The notes beneath the pieces were generated by a model that was not told the origin of the DNA, searched no databases, and saw only the letters and a program-made list of their open reading frames with translations. A DNA stretch of 28,175 nt from a virus. Shown in pieces: positions 14,605-21,631 of this stretch. The first letter of the stretch is position 1, and the number at the start of each line of letters is the position of its first letter. The translations under genes were made by a program, and so were the position numbers. The DNA is taken from positions 1 through 28,175 of the IMG/VR virus record IMGVR_UViG_3300036772_000562. One strand, given 5' to 3'.

Positions 14605-14776
14605 CACAGGCAATCTGTTCTGAAATCTCAACAAGCCGTTCCGTCAGAGCGGCTTTTTCCCTGACTAAAGAATTGTAATAAGAGAAATATCGTTTTTGCT
14701 GCTCCAACCAGTGTTCAGTTTGTTCGGGTGTCATTCCAGGATTGAAGAAGTAAGGTCCACTTTCAGTACTTAGCAT
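14507..14776 (-). CDS. Small late-leader protein with coiled-coil-like helix
   Basis: The 89-residue protein begins MLSTESGPYFFNPGMTPEQT behind a strong GGAGG seven bases before the ATG, which argues that it is real. Residues 20-60 are helical with heptad-like Leu/Tyr spacing (EKAALTERLVEISEQI) and the C-terminus is Pro-rich. It sits downstream of the tRNA genes in the late transcript. Its last third overlaps the convergent accessory gene. I recognise no family. Being after the terminator at 14796-14818, it should be expressed late, under Q. Confidence 0.6.
   Translation of the reverse strand: MLSTESGPYFFNPGMTPEQTEHWLEQQKRYFSYYNSLVREKAALTERLVEISEQIACVNAHGLEGKLRFPSEPNPLLENHLPSKPQTQD
14633..14658 (+). 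terminator. Terminator of the plus-strand accessory cassette
   Basis: AAGCCG pairs with CGGCTT around an 11-base loop and runs into five U residues on the plus strand, 29 bases after the stop of the second cassette gene. It sits inside the convergent minus-strand gene and gives the cassette its own transcript end. Confidence 0.6.
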
Positions 14777-14795
14777 ATATTACCTCCAAAAACGT

Positions 14796-14818
14796 AAAAA
14801 CCCGCTCAAGGCGGGCTT
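14796..14818 (-). terminator. Rho-independent terminator after the tRNA genes
   Basis: On the minus strand CCCGC-CTTGA-GCGGG is followed by five U residues, 134 bases after the last tRNA. It is one of three terminators in the late leader. Confidence 0.8.
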
Positions 14819-14951
14819 CAATTCACATTCGACTGAGCGCTGAAAGTTTGGGGATCGATAGTGCGTATCAATAAGTTTCCCAACGCTCATGCGAATGCAC
14901 TTTTCGACCACTCCAGGTTACCCCATCTTCGCAGATCAAAAAGCGCTTATT

Positions 14952-15026
<75 letters not shown>

Positions 15027-15032
15027 AAAATT

Positions 15033-15110
15033 TGGCCCGCCACCGAGGTCTCGAACCTCGCACCTACAACATCAATGGTTATCGGCTCTATCCAGCTGAG
15101 CTAGTGGCGG
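15033..15110 (-). tRNA. Atypical tRNA-like gene, anticodon uncertain
   Basis: Acceptor CCGCCAC/GTGGCGG, D-arm GCTC/GAGC, variable loop AGGTG, T-arm CGAGG-TTCGAGA-CCTCG and an encoded CCA are all present, 78 bases in total. The anticodon arm is odd: the best five-pair stem ATAAC/GTTGT encloses CATTGAT, so position 33 is A rather than the almost invariant U, and two bases rather than one separate it from the D-stem. A TTG (Gln) anticodon would be read under that fold. It may be a decayed or specialised tRNA. Confidence 0.7.
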
Positions 15111-15111
15111 T

Positions 15112-15188
15112 TGGTGGCCCTTGCTGGGCTTGAACCAGCGACCGAGCGATTATGAGTCGCGCGCTCTAACCAACTGAGCTAAAGGGCC
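15112..15188 (-). tRNA. tRNA-Ile(CAU), AUA-reading type
   Basis: The 77-base gene has acceptor GGCCCTT/AAGGGCC, anticodon loop CTCATAA, T-arm with TTCAAGC and an encoded ACCA end. It is close to the ileZ tRNA found in Stx phages before the toxin genes. The CAU anticodon in this type is modified to lysidine by TilS so that it reads the rare AUA codon. It is the first tRNA in the late transcript. Confidence 0.92.
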
Positions 15189-15274
15189 GAGCGCCGCATT
15201 CTATACGCCGTCATATAACCGCACAATACTTAAGGTAAATTTAAAGACAACAACATGCGGGAAATCCCATATGT

Positions 15275-15307
15275 AAAAAAGCCTCGACCGGCTAAGAATC
15301 GAGGCTT
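15275..15307 (-). terminator. Strong terminator of the late leader (tR'-like)
   Basis: On the minus strand AAGCCTCGA pairs perfectly with TCGAGGCTT around an 11-base loop and is followed by six U residues. It lies 116 bases after the Q stop codon and before the tRNA genes, the place of tR' in lambdoid phages, where Q-modified polymerase reads through. Confidence 0.88.
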
Positions 15308-15422
15308 GATGATTTTTTGTGGCGCTCATCTACAGAAACGCCCATGATTTAGAGAAATTACGCCAAGTTCGGACAAAATGCAAGACTTAATAATTAAAAT
15401 GTCTTTATGATCCCCGATCACA
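15308..15422 (-). promoter_or_regulatory. Probable late promoter/qut region (position inferred)
   Basis: Between the Q stop and the first terminator lie 115 AT-rich bases. In lambdoid phages this spot holds the constitutive late promoter pR' and the Q-binding site. A weak -35/-10 pair (TTGCAT, 17 bases, TAATTT on the minus strand, about 15,353-15,381) can be drawn, but I cannot fix the start point. Confidence 0.35.
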
Positions 15423-16205
15423 CTATCTACTGGTGATTTGTTGGAATACAGCATCGGCGTGGTTCTCTTCCTGCTCGCATTTGGTCACCAGTGACTCATA
15501 CAGCGGACGCCAGTTACGATTCCATGTCCTTTCCTGCAAGTCAGGCAGCAGCGCCATAATCGCTTTGTAGGCCGTTGTGCCGGGTGTCCGTTTGAATCCC
15601 CTGCCCGCACACCGTTCACAAGTCTTATCTACCGGCACGCCGAGAAGGTTTGATTTCTCCAGGTCACGCACGCGACCGGTACCATTACAGCGGCAGCGAT
15701 TCGAGACTGTCCCCTTCCCGTTGCAGGACTGGCAAAGCTCTTTCACCGTCTGAGTTTCGGTTACCTCTGGAATCTTCATTTCACCATCAGCGCCAACATA
15801 ACCGGCATATTTCACAACTTCGCGTTCTAGGCTCAGGAACCCGGCGCCAGCACAATCAGTACAGGTGCTCACACTCCCCGCCGATTTGCAGTATTCCGCA
15901 TAGGCCATTTTCGCGAGTATCACCATGCATTGCGCCATCCGGCGGCCAGCTGCTTTACCAACGTGCTTACCGGCGTTCTTCATGGCGTAGACAGAAAGCC
16001 GTTCAATGGTGCGCTGACCGTCCTCTTTGCTGATTCCATTTTTACCAAGGAAGGCGCCCATTCCGAAAGATGCCTGAGATTCTGCCATGCCCAGACAGGC
16101 GGCGAGATCTGGCCCAGTCAGAGAATCTGAGGCTGTTGCTGGCGGCACGTTGGTGAACGTTTGAGTTTTAGGGTTAAATTGTTTGAGCGCGTTTTCGAGT
16201 TTCAT
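15423..16205 (-). CDS. Q: Late antiterminator Q (phage 82 type)
   Basis: The 260-residue protein contains several DnaJ-like zinc motifs: CTDCAGAG (115-122), CQSCNGKG (158-165), CRCNGTG (171-177) and CERCAGRG (196-203). This is the pattern of Q proteins of the phage 82 class. Q binds DNA at the late promoter, loads onto paused RNA polymerase and makes it ignore terminators. The three terminators downstream (15275-15307, 14796-14818, 13729-13755) fit this. It follows the helicase gene and is the last early gene. An AGGGGA ribosome site precedes the ATG by six bases. Confidence 0.85.
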   Translation of the reverse strand: MKLENALKQFNPKTQTFTNVPPATASDSLTGPDLAACLGMAESQASFGMGAFLGKNGISKEDGQRTIERLSVYAMKNAGKHVGKAAGRRMAQCMVILAKMAYAEYCKSAGSVSTCTDCAGAGFLSLEREVVKYAGYVGADGEMKIPEVTETQTVKELCQSCNGKGTVSNRCRCNGTGRVRDLEKSNLLGVPVDKTCERCAGRGFKRTPGTTAYKAIMALLPDLQERTWNRNWRPLYESLVTKCEQEENHADAVFQQITSR

Positions 16206-16219
16206 CGGATTCCCCTAAA

Positions 16220-17569
16220 TTATTGACGCTTTGAATAACGGCGTGATGGTACTTCGGCCTGCTGACGGCAACGGTTCGCCGCTTCGGCCTGATCTATTGG
16301 CAGGAAATGCCCGTATTTGAACTGGCGGTAAACAGTTCCCAGTGGGCCGTTACGGTTTTTTGTCACGTTGATTTCTGCGAGGCCTTTGGCCGGGCTGTTC
16401 TCGTCGTACACCTCATCGCGGTAAAGCATCATGATCAGGTCTGCATCAGCCTCAATGCTTCCTGAGTCCTTCAGGTCGGCATTCACTGGCCGTTTGTTTG
16501 TGCGCTGTTCTACTCCGCGTGATAACTGACTGAGGGCAACAACCGGACGTCTGATCCGTTTCGCCAGCGCCTTGAGTCCGCGCGAAACTTCACCCACTGC
16601 AATATCGTGCCGCTGGCTGCTTGAGAGTTCGATAAGTCCGAGGTAATCAACAAAGATGATCGCAAGCTCTGGGTGTTCCAATGCGTGGCGTTCTGCCGCT
16701 TCAGCAATTTGGTTCACGTCTAATGTACTGGCGTCATCAATCCAAATCGGGCGTCCAGTCATGCTTTGAATGCCCATGCCGATCCGCGCCCAATCTTCAT
16801 CGTGTAGCGCCCTCGGCGATTTGAGCTTTGACGTAGAGAATCCGCCAGCGCCAGCAACCTGACGCTCAGCAATCTGGGCGCCTGACATTTCCATGCTGAA
16901 AAATAATGCGCCGCTACCCTGCTCAGTGATTTTGTCGATAAGGTTTAACGCAAACTCGGTTTTCCCCATCGACGGCCTGGCGGCCAGCAGGATGAGGTCC
17001 GTTAAATCAAAACCACCTGTTAGCTGGTCCAGTTCCTCAATCCCGGTGAGAATGGTGCGGCTTTCTTCGCGCCCTTCCATTCTGGATTCAAGCTTTTCAG
17101 CCATCCCGGATAGTAGTTCGTCAATGTGAACTGGTGCACGGCTGCCATCGCTGAAACTCAGGCACTGAATATCACTTTGAAGCTGCTTTATAGCTGCCAT
17201 TTTTTCATCGGCATTCCGGGCAGAATTGAACTTGTCCAAAGCGCCAGCCATCATTTCCTCTGCGCCACGCAGGAAGTGATTGCGCTTGACCATCTCGGCG
17301 TAGTGCTTCAGACCAGGCACCGCCCATGCAAGACCTGTCGCTGCCACCGTAAGGGCCTCATAGCCCTCGCCCAGCGCGTCAGCCACCAGGAAGGGATCGG
17401 TATTCTTTCCGTCTAAGGACTGGCGTTTGATTTCCAGATAGATTTCGCGGTACTGCCGGATCGAGAAAGCATCCGCAGGCAGCAAACCAAATACCTCAAA
17501 AACTGCCGCGTCGAGCTGGCGCAACAGCAATCCGCCGATTACAGCTTGTTCGGCTTCTTCGTAGGTCAT
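16220..17569 (-). CDS. DnaB-like replicative helicase
   Basis: This 449-residue protein is a DnaB-family helicase. The N-terminal domain (1-100) is the short DnaB type (EEAEQAVIGGLLL), followed by a linker and a RecA-like domain with Walker A ARPSMGKT at 197-204, Walker B FVDYLGLI near 306-313, and the motif SQLSRGVEQR-xx-KRP-x-x-x-DL-x-DSG-x-IEADAD that is very conserved in DnaB. The Arg/Lys-rich segment VTKNRNGPLGT is also typical. It would unwind DNA at the phage fork in place of host DnaB, as P22 gp12 does. It starts in an ATGA overlap with the loader gene. Confidence 0.93.
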   Translation of the reverse strand: MTYEEAEQAVIGGLLLRQLDAAVFEVFGLLPADAFSIRQYREIYLEIKRQSLDGKNTDPFLVADALGEGYEALTVAATGLAWAVPGLKHYAEMVKRNHFLRGAEEMMAGALDKFNSARNADEKMAAIKQLQSDIQCLSFSDGSRAPVHIDELLSGMAEKLESRMEGREESRTILTGIEELDQLTGGFDLTDLILLAARPSMGKTEFALNLIDKITEQGSGALFFSMEMSGAQIAERQVAGAGGFSTSKLKSPRALHDEDWARIGMGIQSMTGRPIWIDDASTLDVNQIAEAAERHALEHPELAIIFVDYLGLIELSSSQRHDIAVGEVSRGLKALAKRIRRPVVALSQLSRGVEQRTNKRPVNADLKDSGSIEADADLIMMLYRDEVYDENSPAKGLAEINVTKNRNGPLGTVYRQFKYGHFLPIDQAEAANRCRQQAEVPSRRYSKRQ

Positions 17570-18447
17570 GCTTTCACTCCAGACTGGCGATAACTCTCCC
17601 AGTTGAACGCCAACACCGAACCGCCGCCTTCGCTCATTCTATCGGTCAGTCGCTCGCCGATAGATTCTGACAACTGGGACATGGTCAGATTGCTAATCAG
17701 AATGGTCGGAAGCATGTTTTCGTAACGATCATTGATAATCTGGAACAGAATGATTTTTTCAGCATCAGACCCGTATTGCACTCCTACCTCATCGATGATC
17801 AGCAGCCCCAGCGATGCGTAATAATCAATAACATCAGCTTCAGTTCGTTCAGCGTCCTTACCCCATGTGCTTTTCACGGCGCGGATAATGCGCATAACAT
17901 CGGTCAGGCGGACTGACTGCTGGTGCTGGCGGATAACTTCCTTCGCCAATGCCACGGCCAGATGGTTTTTACCAGTACCGCATTTGCCAATCAGGATCAG
18001 GCCGGTTCCCTTTTTGGAAAGCTCTGGGAAGGATTTCGCGTAGCTCTGGCAGGCGTTTAAATTAGTTCTGGCCGCCTTGTTGACCACTTCGTAGTTGCTG
18101 AATTCGCAGTGCTGAAAACGCGGGGCAATACCTGCATCATCCATCATGCGCTCAACCTGCAACTGTTCCTGCTCGTTTTTTACAGACTCAATTTCAGCAG
18201 CAACGCAGGCCGGACAGCGTGATTCCAGAGTGTGAATTCGACCGCGCACTTCCTGAGATAAAACCGTCTGGTTAAAACCACCGTGGAACTCACACGTCAC
18301 TGTTTTTTTCTCATGCCCGGTGTACCAGCGGTTATCAGCGGAAATAACACCGTTAGCGAGTTCCAGTGCCGAATCCAGCTCACGCAGTCGAGCGGACAGG
18401 TCGCTAAGTTTGGTCTGATACTGTTTCTGGAAATAAAAATTGCTCAT
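17566..18447 (-). CDS. DnaC-like helicase loader
   Basis: The 293-residue protein is an AAA+ ATPase like E. coli DnaC. Walker A is GKCGTGKN at 154-161, with Asn after Lys, the DnaC-type variant; Walker B is LLIIDE at 215-220 followed by VGVQYGSDAEK, also DnaC-like; an Arg-rich sensor part is GERLTDRM. The N-terminal 110 residues hold a coiled-coil-like helix and a possible zinc site (Cys52, Cys78, Cys81). It should load the adjacent DnaB-like helicase onto the origin, with which it is translationally coupled. GGAG precedes the ATG by five bases. Confidence 0.9.
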   Translation of the reverse strand: MSNFYFQKQYQTKLSDLSARLRELDSALELANGVISADNRWYTGHEKKTVTCEFHGGFNQTVLSQEVRGRIHTLESRCPACVAAEIESVKNEQEQLQVERMMDDAGIAPRFQHCEFSNYEVVNKAARTNLNACQSYAKSFPELSKKGTGLILIGKCGTGKNHLAVALAKEVIRQHQQSVRLTDVMRIIRAVKSTWGKDAERTEADVIDYYASLGLLIIDEVGVQYGSDAEKIILFQIINDRYENMLPTILISNLTMSQLSESIGERLTDRMSEGGGSVLAFNWESYRQSGVKA

Positions 18448-18455
18448 GTTCGCTC

Positions 18456-19262
18456 CTAAAAATTAATCTGTGAATCGCCGTAATCACGGTTATCAAAGCC
18501 GCTGTGGGTGTCAGTTCGACCAGCACGTAGCGACTGACCGGCCACAATCCATGTATTCTCGAACTCACGGGCTTTACCGAAGAACCGTTGTCCCTGCATC
18601 ACGTACGTGGTGCCCGTCTGTCCTTTGGCTTGGCAGAACGTGGCATAGCGGATCACGCCTGCCAGCATTGTTTCGGGATCAACGCCTTCACGGTTCCGGG
18701 CATTCCATGCGCTGTATGCGGAGTTTTTGGGATTGCTCCCCTCTCGGGCCGGATATGCCTTCCACGCTTTTTCGAATTCTTCTGGATAAGCATTTTTATT
18801 TTTCTTGGCAGTTGGTTCATCGCCAGATGCACCAATTGTTTTAGGTTCACTGACTGGTTCATTGACTGATTCAAAAGAGTGACTGATTCTGGGTGAATCT
18901 CCTGCACCACCCCCTAGTGAATCTCCTGCACCATATGGTGAACGTGCTGCACTAGGTAGTGAATCTCCTGCACCACCCCCTAGTGAATCTCCTGCACTAT
19001 CTAAAGTCAGGTAATAAAGATTGCTGGAATTCCCTTTTACACCGGGACGCAGTTCTTTTTTTAGCAGACCAAGTTCGCAAAGGGAGTCGATGTGATTGAT
19101 GACAGAGCGGCGGCTTATCTCACACTGATCGGCGATGTGCTGAAGGCTCGGCCAACATTCGCCTTTGTCACTGGCGTTATCAGCCAGCTTAAGCAGAACG
19201 AGCTTGCGCAGCGGGTTACCGACCCTGATTTTCATTGCCTGAACCATCAGCCCCATACTCAT
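18456..19262 (-). CDS. Replication initiator, O-like, with origin iterons inside the gene
   Basis: From the ATG at 19262 (MSMGLMVQAMKIRVGNPLRK) the protein is 268 residues. The ribosome site AGGT and an ATGA overlap with the upstream gene support this start; a start at 19355 would overlap that gene by 97 bases. Residues 10-85 form a winged-helix domain (ECWPSLQHIADQCEISRRSV, then helix and wing), as in lambda O. Residues 88-123 are a Gly/Asp/Ser linker encoded by iterons. The C-terminal part (160-250) has FEKAWKAYPAREGSNPKNSA, a pattern common in phage replication proteins. It would bind its own gene to start replication and recruit the loader and helicase encoded next. Confidence 0.85.
   Translation of the reverse strand: MSMGLMVQAMKIRVGNPLRKLVLLKLADNASDKGECWPSLQHIADQCEISRRSVINHIDSLCELGLLKKELRPGVKGNSSNLYYLTLDSAGDSLGGGAGDSLPSAARSPYGAGDSLGGGAGDSPRISHSFESVNEPVSEPKTIGASGDEPTAKKNKNAYPEEFEKAWKAYPAREGSNPKNSAYSAWNARNREGVDPETMLAGVIRYATFCQAKGQTGTTYVMQGQRFFGKAREFENTWIVAGQSLRAGRTDTHSGFDNRDYGDSQINF
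18893..18999. repeat. Five iterons: candidate phage replication origin
   Basis: Five 17-base repeats of GTGAATCTCCTGCACCA start at 18893, 18917, 18938, 18959 and 18983. Copies 1, 2 and 4 are identical; copy 5 has one change and copy 3 four. The steps are 24, 21, 21 and 24 bases, symmetric about copy 3 and close to two helical turns. AT-rich sequence with further short repeats (GACTGATTC, 18,834-18,885) flanks the lower-coordinate side. Lambda also keeps its iterons and an AT-rich unwinding region inside gene O. Confidence 0.85.
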
Positions 19263-20083
19263 GCCGCACCTGCCAAATCTGTATCGTGGGAATATTTGCC
19301 GTCCCAGCTTTTTTTCATGGGCAGGTTGCCCTTGAGGTAATGGCGATAAAGCCAAACGGCTCCCTTACGCAACAGGATAGGCTTCCATGTATCGAAGCTT
19401 TCCGTATCACAAGGATCCACGCGGTTGTGTCTTTCACGGAGGTACAAATCACGGGCGTAGGACTTAACGCGCCAACTGGCATGACGTGAATCCGGGCGTT
19501 CGTCGTAAAGCCACTCGTTCTTTTCCAGGAAGGCATTAATCTGGCTGACATTAACGCCATTAAGCTGCTTACAGAACTGGAAGGGAGTCATACCCGGCTG
19601 AAACAGATTTTCCAGATGAGAAATGTATTTGGCCTGACGCTGGACATAGCCTTCTGAAATGCGACGCTGTTCGCGTTCATCTGCCCACGCGCGAGCCACG
19701 GCTACCTCATCAGAAAAATCAGGCATTGCCGAAACTGGCTCCAGACCATAAGAACCCGTGGCACGAATGCATGGCAGTACATCGGCAGTGATCCAGCGCT
19801 TGAAACGTTTTGCCTGTGGTTTGCGACTTTTGAGAATCAGTGTGTATAAGCCGGATTCATTGACCAACATTGGTTTGCGCCCCGAACCGGAATACTGTTC
19901 CTGTTCGCATTTATCTTCGTCATCAACTGCCAGTAGCGCTTTATGGGTATGGGAAAGTCCCAATGCTTCGCAGACGTCCACCGCGAAAAACCACGGAGAA
20001 CTATCGATCCGCACCGTGCGCACCGATGCCAGCAATTCACCCGCATCAGATTTGAAGTCGAAAGTTTTGATTGCACTATTCAT
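19259..20083 (-). CDS. BRO-N domain protein (antirepressor-like)
   Basis: The ATG at 20083 (behind AGGA at eight bases) gives 274 residues. Residues 5-110 match the BRO-N domain: WFFAVDVCEALGLSHTHKAL, then VNESGLYTLILKSRKPQAKR and FKRWITADVLPCIRATGSYG. Residues 145-270 form a second domain with PGMTPFQFCKQLNGVNVSQI, like the C-terminal DNA-binding parts of phage Ant proteins. Such proteins either counter a repressor or bind DNA directly. It occupies the position after cro where lambda has cII, so it may take part in the lysis-lysogeny choice. It couples to the O-like gene by ATGA. Confidence 0.8.
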   Translation of the reverse strand: MNSAIKTFDFKSDAGELLASVRTVRIDSSPWFFAVDVCEALGLSHTHKALLAVDDEDKCEQEQYSGSGRKPMLVNESGLYTLILKSRKPQAKRFKRWITADVLPCIRATGSYGLEPVSAMPDFSDEVAVARAWADEREQRRISEGYVQRQAKYISHLENLFQPGMTPFQFCKQLNGVNVSQINAFLEKNEWLYDERPDSRHASWRVKSYARDLYLRERHNRVDPCDTESFDTWKPILLRKGAVWLYRHYLKGNLPMKKSWDGKYSHDTDLAGAA

Positions 20084-20112
20084 CACAGAGTTCCTACTGA
20101 TTTTCGTCTGAA

Positions 20113-20319
20113 CTAGGCATGGTCTTTGATGCCGTTTAAAAGCCAGTGCGGCGAACAGTTAAGAGCCTCCGATATTTCAAGGAGATGGCGGGGTCGGTGA
20201 GATGTCCCTGCCTCAATCCTCTGAATTGTCTGTTGTTTAATTCCGGCCATAATTGCCAGTTGCTTTTGCGTCAGCCCCAACTTCAATCGCCGTTCTTTCA
20301 AGCGGTTCGAAATAGTCAT
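20113..20319 (-). CDS. cro: Cro-like regulator
   Basis: From the ATG at 20319 (GGAGA seven bases upstream) the protein is 68 residues: an HTH_3 fold with RLKERRLKLGLTQKQLAIMA as helices 1-2 and KQQTIQRIEAGTSHRPRHLL as helices 3-4, ending SPHWLLNGIKDHA. It is close in the HTH to the CI-like protein of the opposite gene, including the Thr-x-Arg-Pro-Arg element, so both should read the same operators. It is the first gene of the right-type early operon (minus strand). Confidence 0.88.
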   Translation of the reverse strand: MTISNRLKERRLKLGLTQKQLAIMAGIKQQTIQRIEAGTSHRPRHLLEISEALNCSPHWLLNGIKDHA

Positions 20320-20333
20320 GTAACAATCTCCAT

Positions 20334-20351
20334 ATACAACATTTGTAGTAT
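20334..20351. promoter_or_regulatory. Operator-like site 1 (right operator)
   Basis: ATACAACATTTGTAGTAT is a near palindrome (14 of 18 positions match its reverse complement). It overlaps the -10 box of the cro promoter. It is one of four copies of ATACAAC-N7-GTAT. Confidence 0.75.
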
Positions 20352-20378
20352 TTGAGTACACATTTCGTTGTTTGTCAA
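20350..20378 (-). promoter_or_regulatory. Promoter of cro (pR)
   Basis: On the minus strand a perfect -35 TTGACA (20373-20378) and a -10 TCAAAT (20350-20355) are 17 bases apart. Operator site 2 fills the spacer, while sites 1 and 3 lie over the -10 and next to the -35. Confidence 0.75.
20356..20373. promoter_or_regulatory. Operator-like site 2 (middle)
   Basis: On the minus strand AAACAACGAAATGTGTAC fits ATACAAC-N7-GTAT with two changes. It lies 22 bases from site 1, centre to centre, within the pR spacer. Confidence 0.6.
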
Positions 20379-20399
20379 TTACAATGATTGTTGTATGCT
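20372..20399 (+). promoter_or_regulatory. Candidate repressor-maintenance promoter (pRM)
   Basis: TTGTCA (20372-20377) and TATGCT (20394-20399) are 16 bases apart, pointing to cI. Its -35 is the reverse of the pR -35, so the two promoters share those bases and should exclude each other. Confidence 0.55.
20379..20396. promoter_or_regulatory. Operator-like site 3
   Basis: On the minus strand ATACAACAATCATTGTAA matches ATACAAC-N7-GTAT with one change; the inner arms TACAA/TTGTA are perfect. It is 23 bases from site 2 and overlaps the pRM spacer. Confidence 0.75.
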
Positions 20400-20429
20400 G
20401 TTTGGGACAAATTTATGTGGGGTGTGAAA

Positions 20430-21062
20430 ATGCAATTGGCAGACAGGATCAAGAAGCGTCGGCTAGAACTGGGACTGACTCAAGTTGAGTTAGCCGAACT
20501 TACTGGTACAACCCAGCAAGGAATAGTGTCCGTTGAGTCAGGAAGAACAAAAAGACCACGCTACCTACATGAATTAGCCAAGGCACTTCAGTGCGATCCT
20601 GAGTACCTAATTTCTGGTAGAGAAGCTGGAAATGTTTCCTTTGCCGGAAGCTATGTTCCTGGTCAGCGATACCCAGTTTTAAGTAAGGTTCAGGCTGGTT
20701 GCTGGAACGAAGCTATTGAAGCCTATACACTGAAAGACATAGATTTATGGTTGGAATCTGATGCACATATCCAAGGAGATGCCTTCTGGCTTGAAGTAGA
20801 TGGTGACTCAATGACAGCCCCAGTTGGCTTGAGCATTCCCGAAGGTACGTTCGTCTTATTTGATACTGGCCGAGAGCCTGCTAACGGAAATTTGGTTATT
20901 GCGAAACTAACTGATTCTAACGAGGCTACATTCAAAAAATTAATAATCGACAGTGGTCAACGCTATCTTAAAGGCCTTAACCCGGCATGGCCTTTAGTAC
21001 CAATCAACGGGAACTGTAAGATCATTGGCGTAGCTGTAGAAACGAAATTGCGACTCCTTTAA
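20430..21062 (+). CDS. cI: CI-like repressor with self-cleaving S24 domain (P22 C2-like)
   Basis: From the ATG at 20430 (MQLADRIKKRRLELGLTQVE) the protein is 210 residues. An HTH_3 domain covers residues 1-60. The autocleavage site is Ala89-Gly90 (VQAGCW). Ser127 in DGDSMTAP and Lys159 in VIAKL form the protease dyad, at the spacing seen in P22 C2; the C-terminal part (ATFKKLIIDSG, INGNCKIIGVAV) is also C2-like. RecA-stimulated cleavage after DNA damage would induce the prophage. In-frame start 20388 is less likely because it would overlap pRM. A terminator follows the gene. Confidence 0.92.
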   Translation: MQLADRIKKRRLELGLTQVELAELTGTTQQGIVSVESGRTKRPRYLHELAKALQCDPEYLISGREAGNVSFAGSYVPGQRYPVLSKVQAGCWNEAIEAYTLKDIDLWLESDAHIQGDAFWLEVDGDSMTAPVGLSIPEGTFVLFDTGREPANGNLVIAKLTDSNEATFKKLIIDSGQRYLKGLNPAWPLVPINGNCKIIGVAVETKLRLL

Positions 21063-21090
21063 AACTGAATTTGCAGTAAAACTAAAACAT

Positions 21091-21116
21091 AAGCTCCCTA
21101 TCTGGGGGCTTTTTTA
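21091..21116 (+). terminator. Terminator after cI
   Basis: AAGCTCCC pairs with GGGGGCTT around TATCT and runs into seven T residues on the plus strand, 29 bases after the cI stop. Confidence 0.85.
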
Positions 21117-21245
21117 TTGGTTATTTTCCAGCCGCTCAAGCTAATCAATCCCTAATCGACGCCCTAAAACACCTCTCACTGAAATTAATTAATGTTTAAA
21201 TACAATGGATTATATTAATTACAACAAATAAAACTACGTTCGTGG

Positions 21246-21274
21246 TTTACATAATACAACGAAATGAGTATTCT
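21246..21274 (+). promoter_or_regulatory. Candidate early promoter pL with operator
   Basis: TTTACA (21246-21251) and TATTCT (21269-21274) are 17 bases apart. The spacer and -10 contain ATACAACGAAATGAGTAT (21254-21271), an operator matching the right operators at ATACAAC-N7-GTAT. It lies 31 bases before the first gene of the plus-strand early operon, so CI should repress it. Confidence 0.75.
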
Positions 21275-21304
21275 CATTTCAACGGCATGAAACGGAGCGT
21301 AGAT

Positions 21305-21631
21305 ATGGCACATCAAGTTTATGACTTAATAGAATGCGAGTCTTTTTCACTTCGCATTTCAGCTGGTGAATACCAGTCATTTATGGTGGTCGATAATAAA
21401 AAATTATTTCATCATTTCCGAAAAACTAGCGAGGACTTCAAATACAGATTAGTAACACACCTGTGCTTTGATTCTCCTATCTTCGCAATTTATAAGAAGG
21501 CGGGTGATTATGAGATACTTGTCTGCGCTTTCTCAGAAGATAAAGAAATAAATAGTGAAGCTAAAGAAATCATCAAAAACTCTGAAAAACTCAGAGTGTC
21601 ATTCCAGGGTCTTATGGAGTATTCAAAATGA
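21305..21631 (+). CDS. First gene of the early plus-strand operon, unknown function
   Basis: The ATG at 21305 (MAHQVYDLIECESFSLRISA) follows GGAG by eight bases and gives 108 residues. An upstream start at 21242 would overlap the promoter. The protein is a mixed alpha/beta type with many charged residues and no recognised motif (a FFHFRKTSEDFKYRL-like region is central). Lambda keeps N in this position, but this protein lacks the short Arg-rich N-terminus of N. It is AT-rich like its neighbours, and it overlaps the next gene by ATGA. Confidence 0.65.
   Translation: MAHQVYDLIECESFSLRISAGEYQSFMVVDNKKLFHHFRKTSEDFKYRLVTHLCFDSPIFAIYKKAGDYEILVCAFSEDKEINSEAKEIIKNSEKLRVSFQGLMEYSK

Noticed and set aside
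18893-18999. Iteron block as a CRISPR array
   Set aside because: Repeats of 17 bases with 4-7 base gaps are too short and too closely spaced, and they lie in a coding frame; no cas genes are present.
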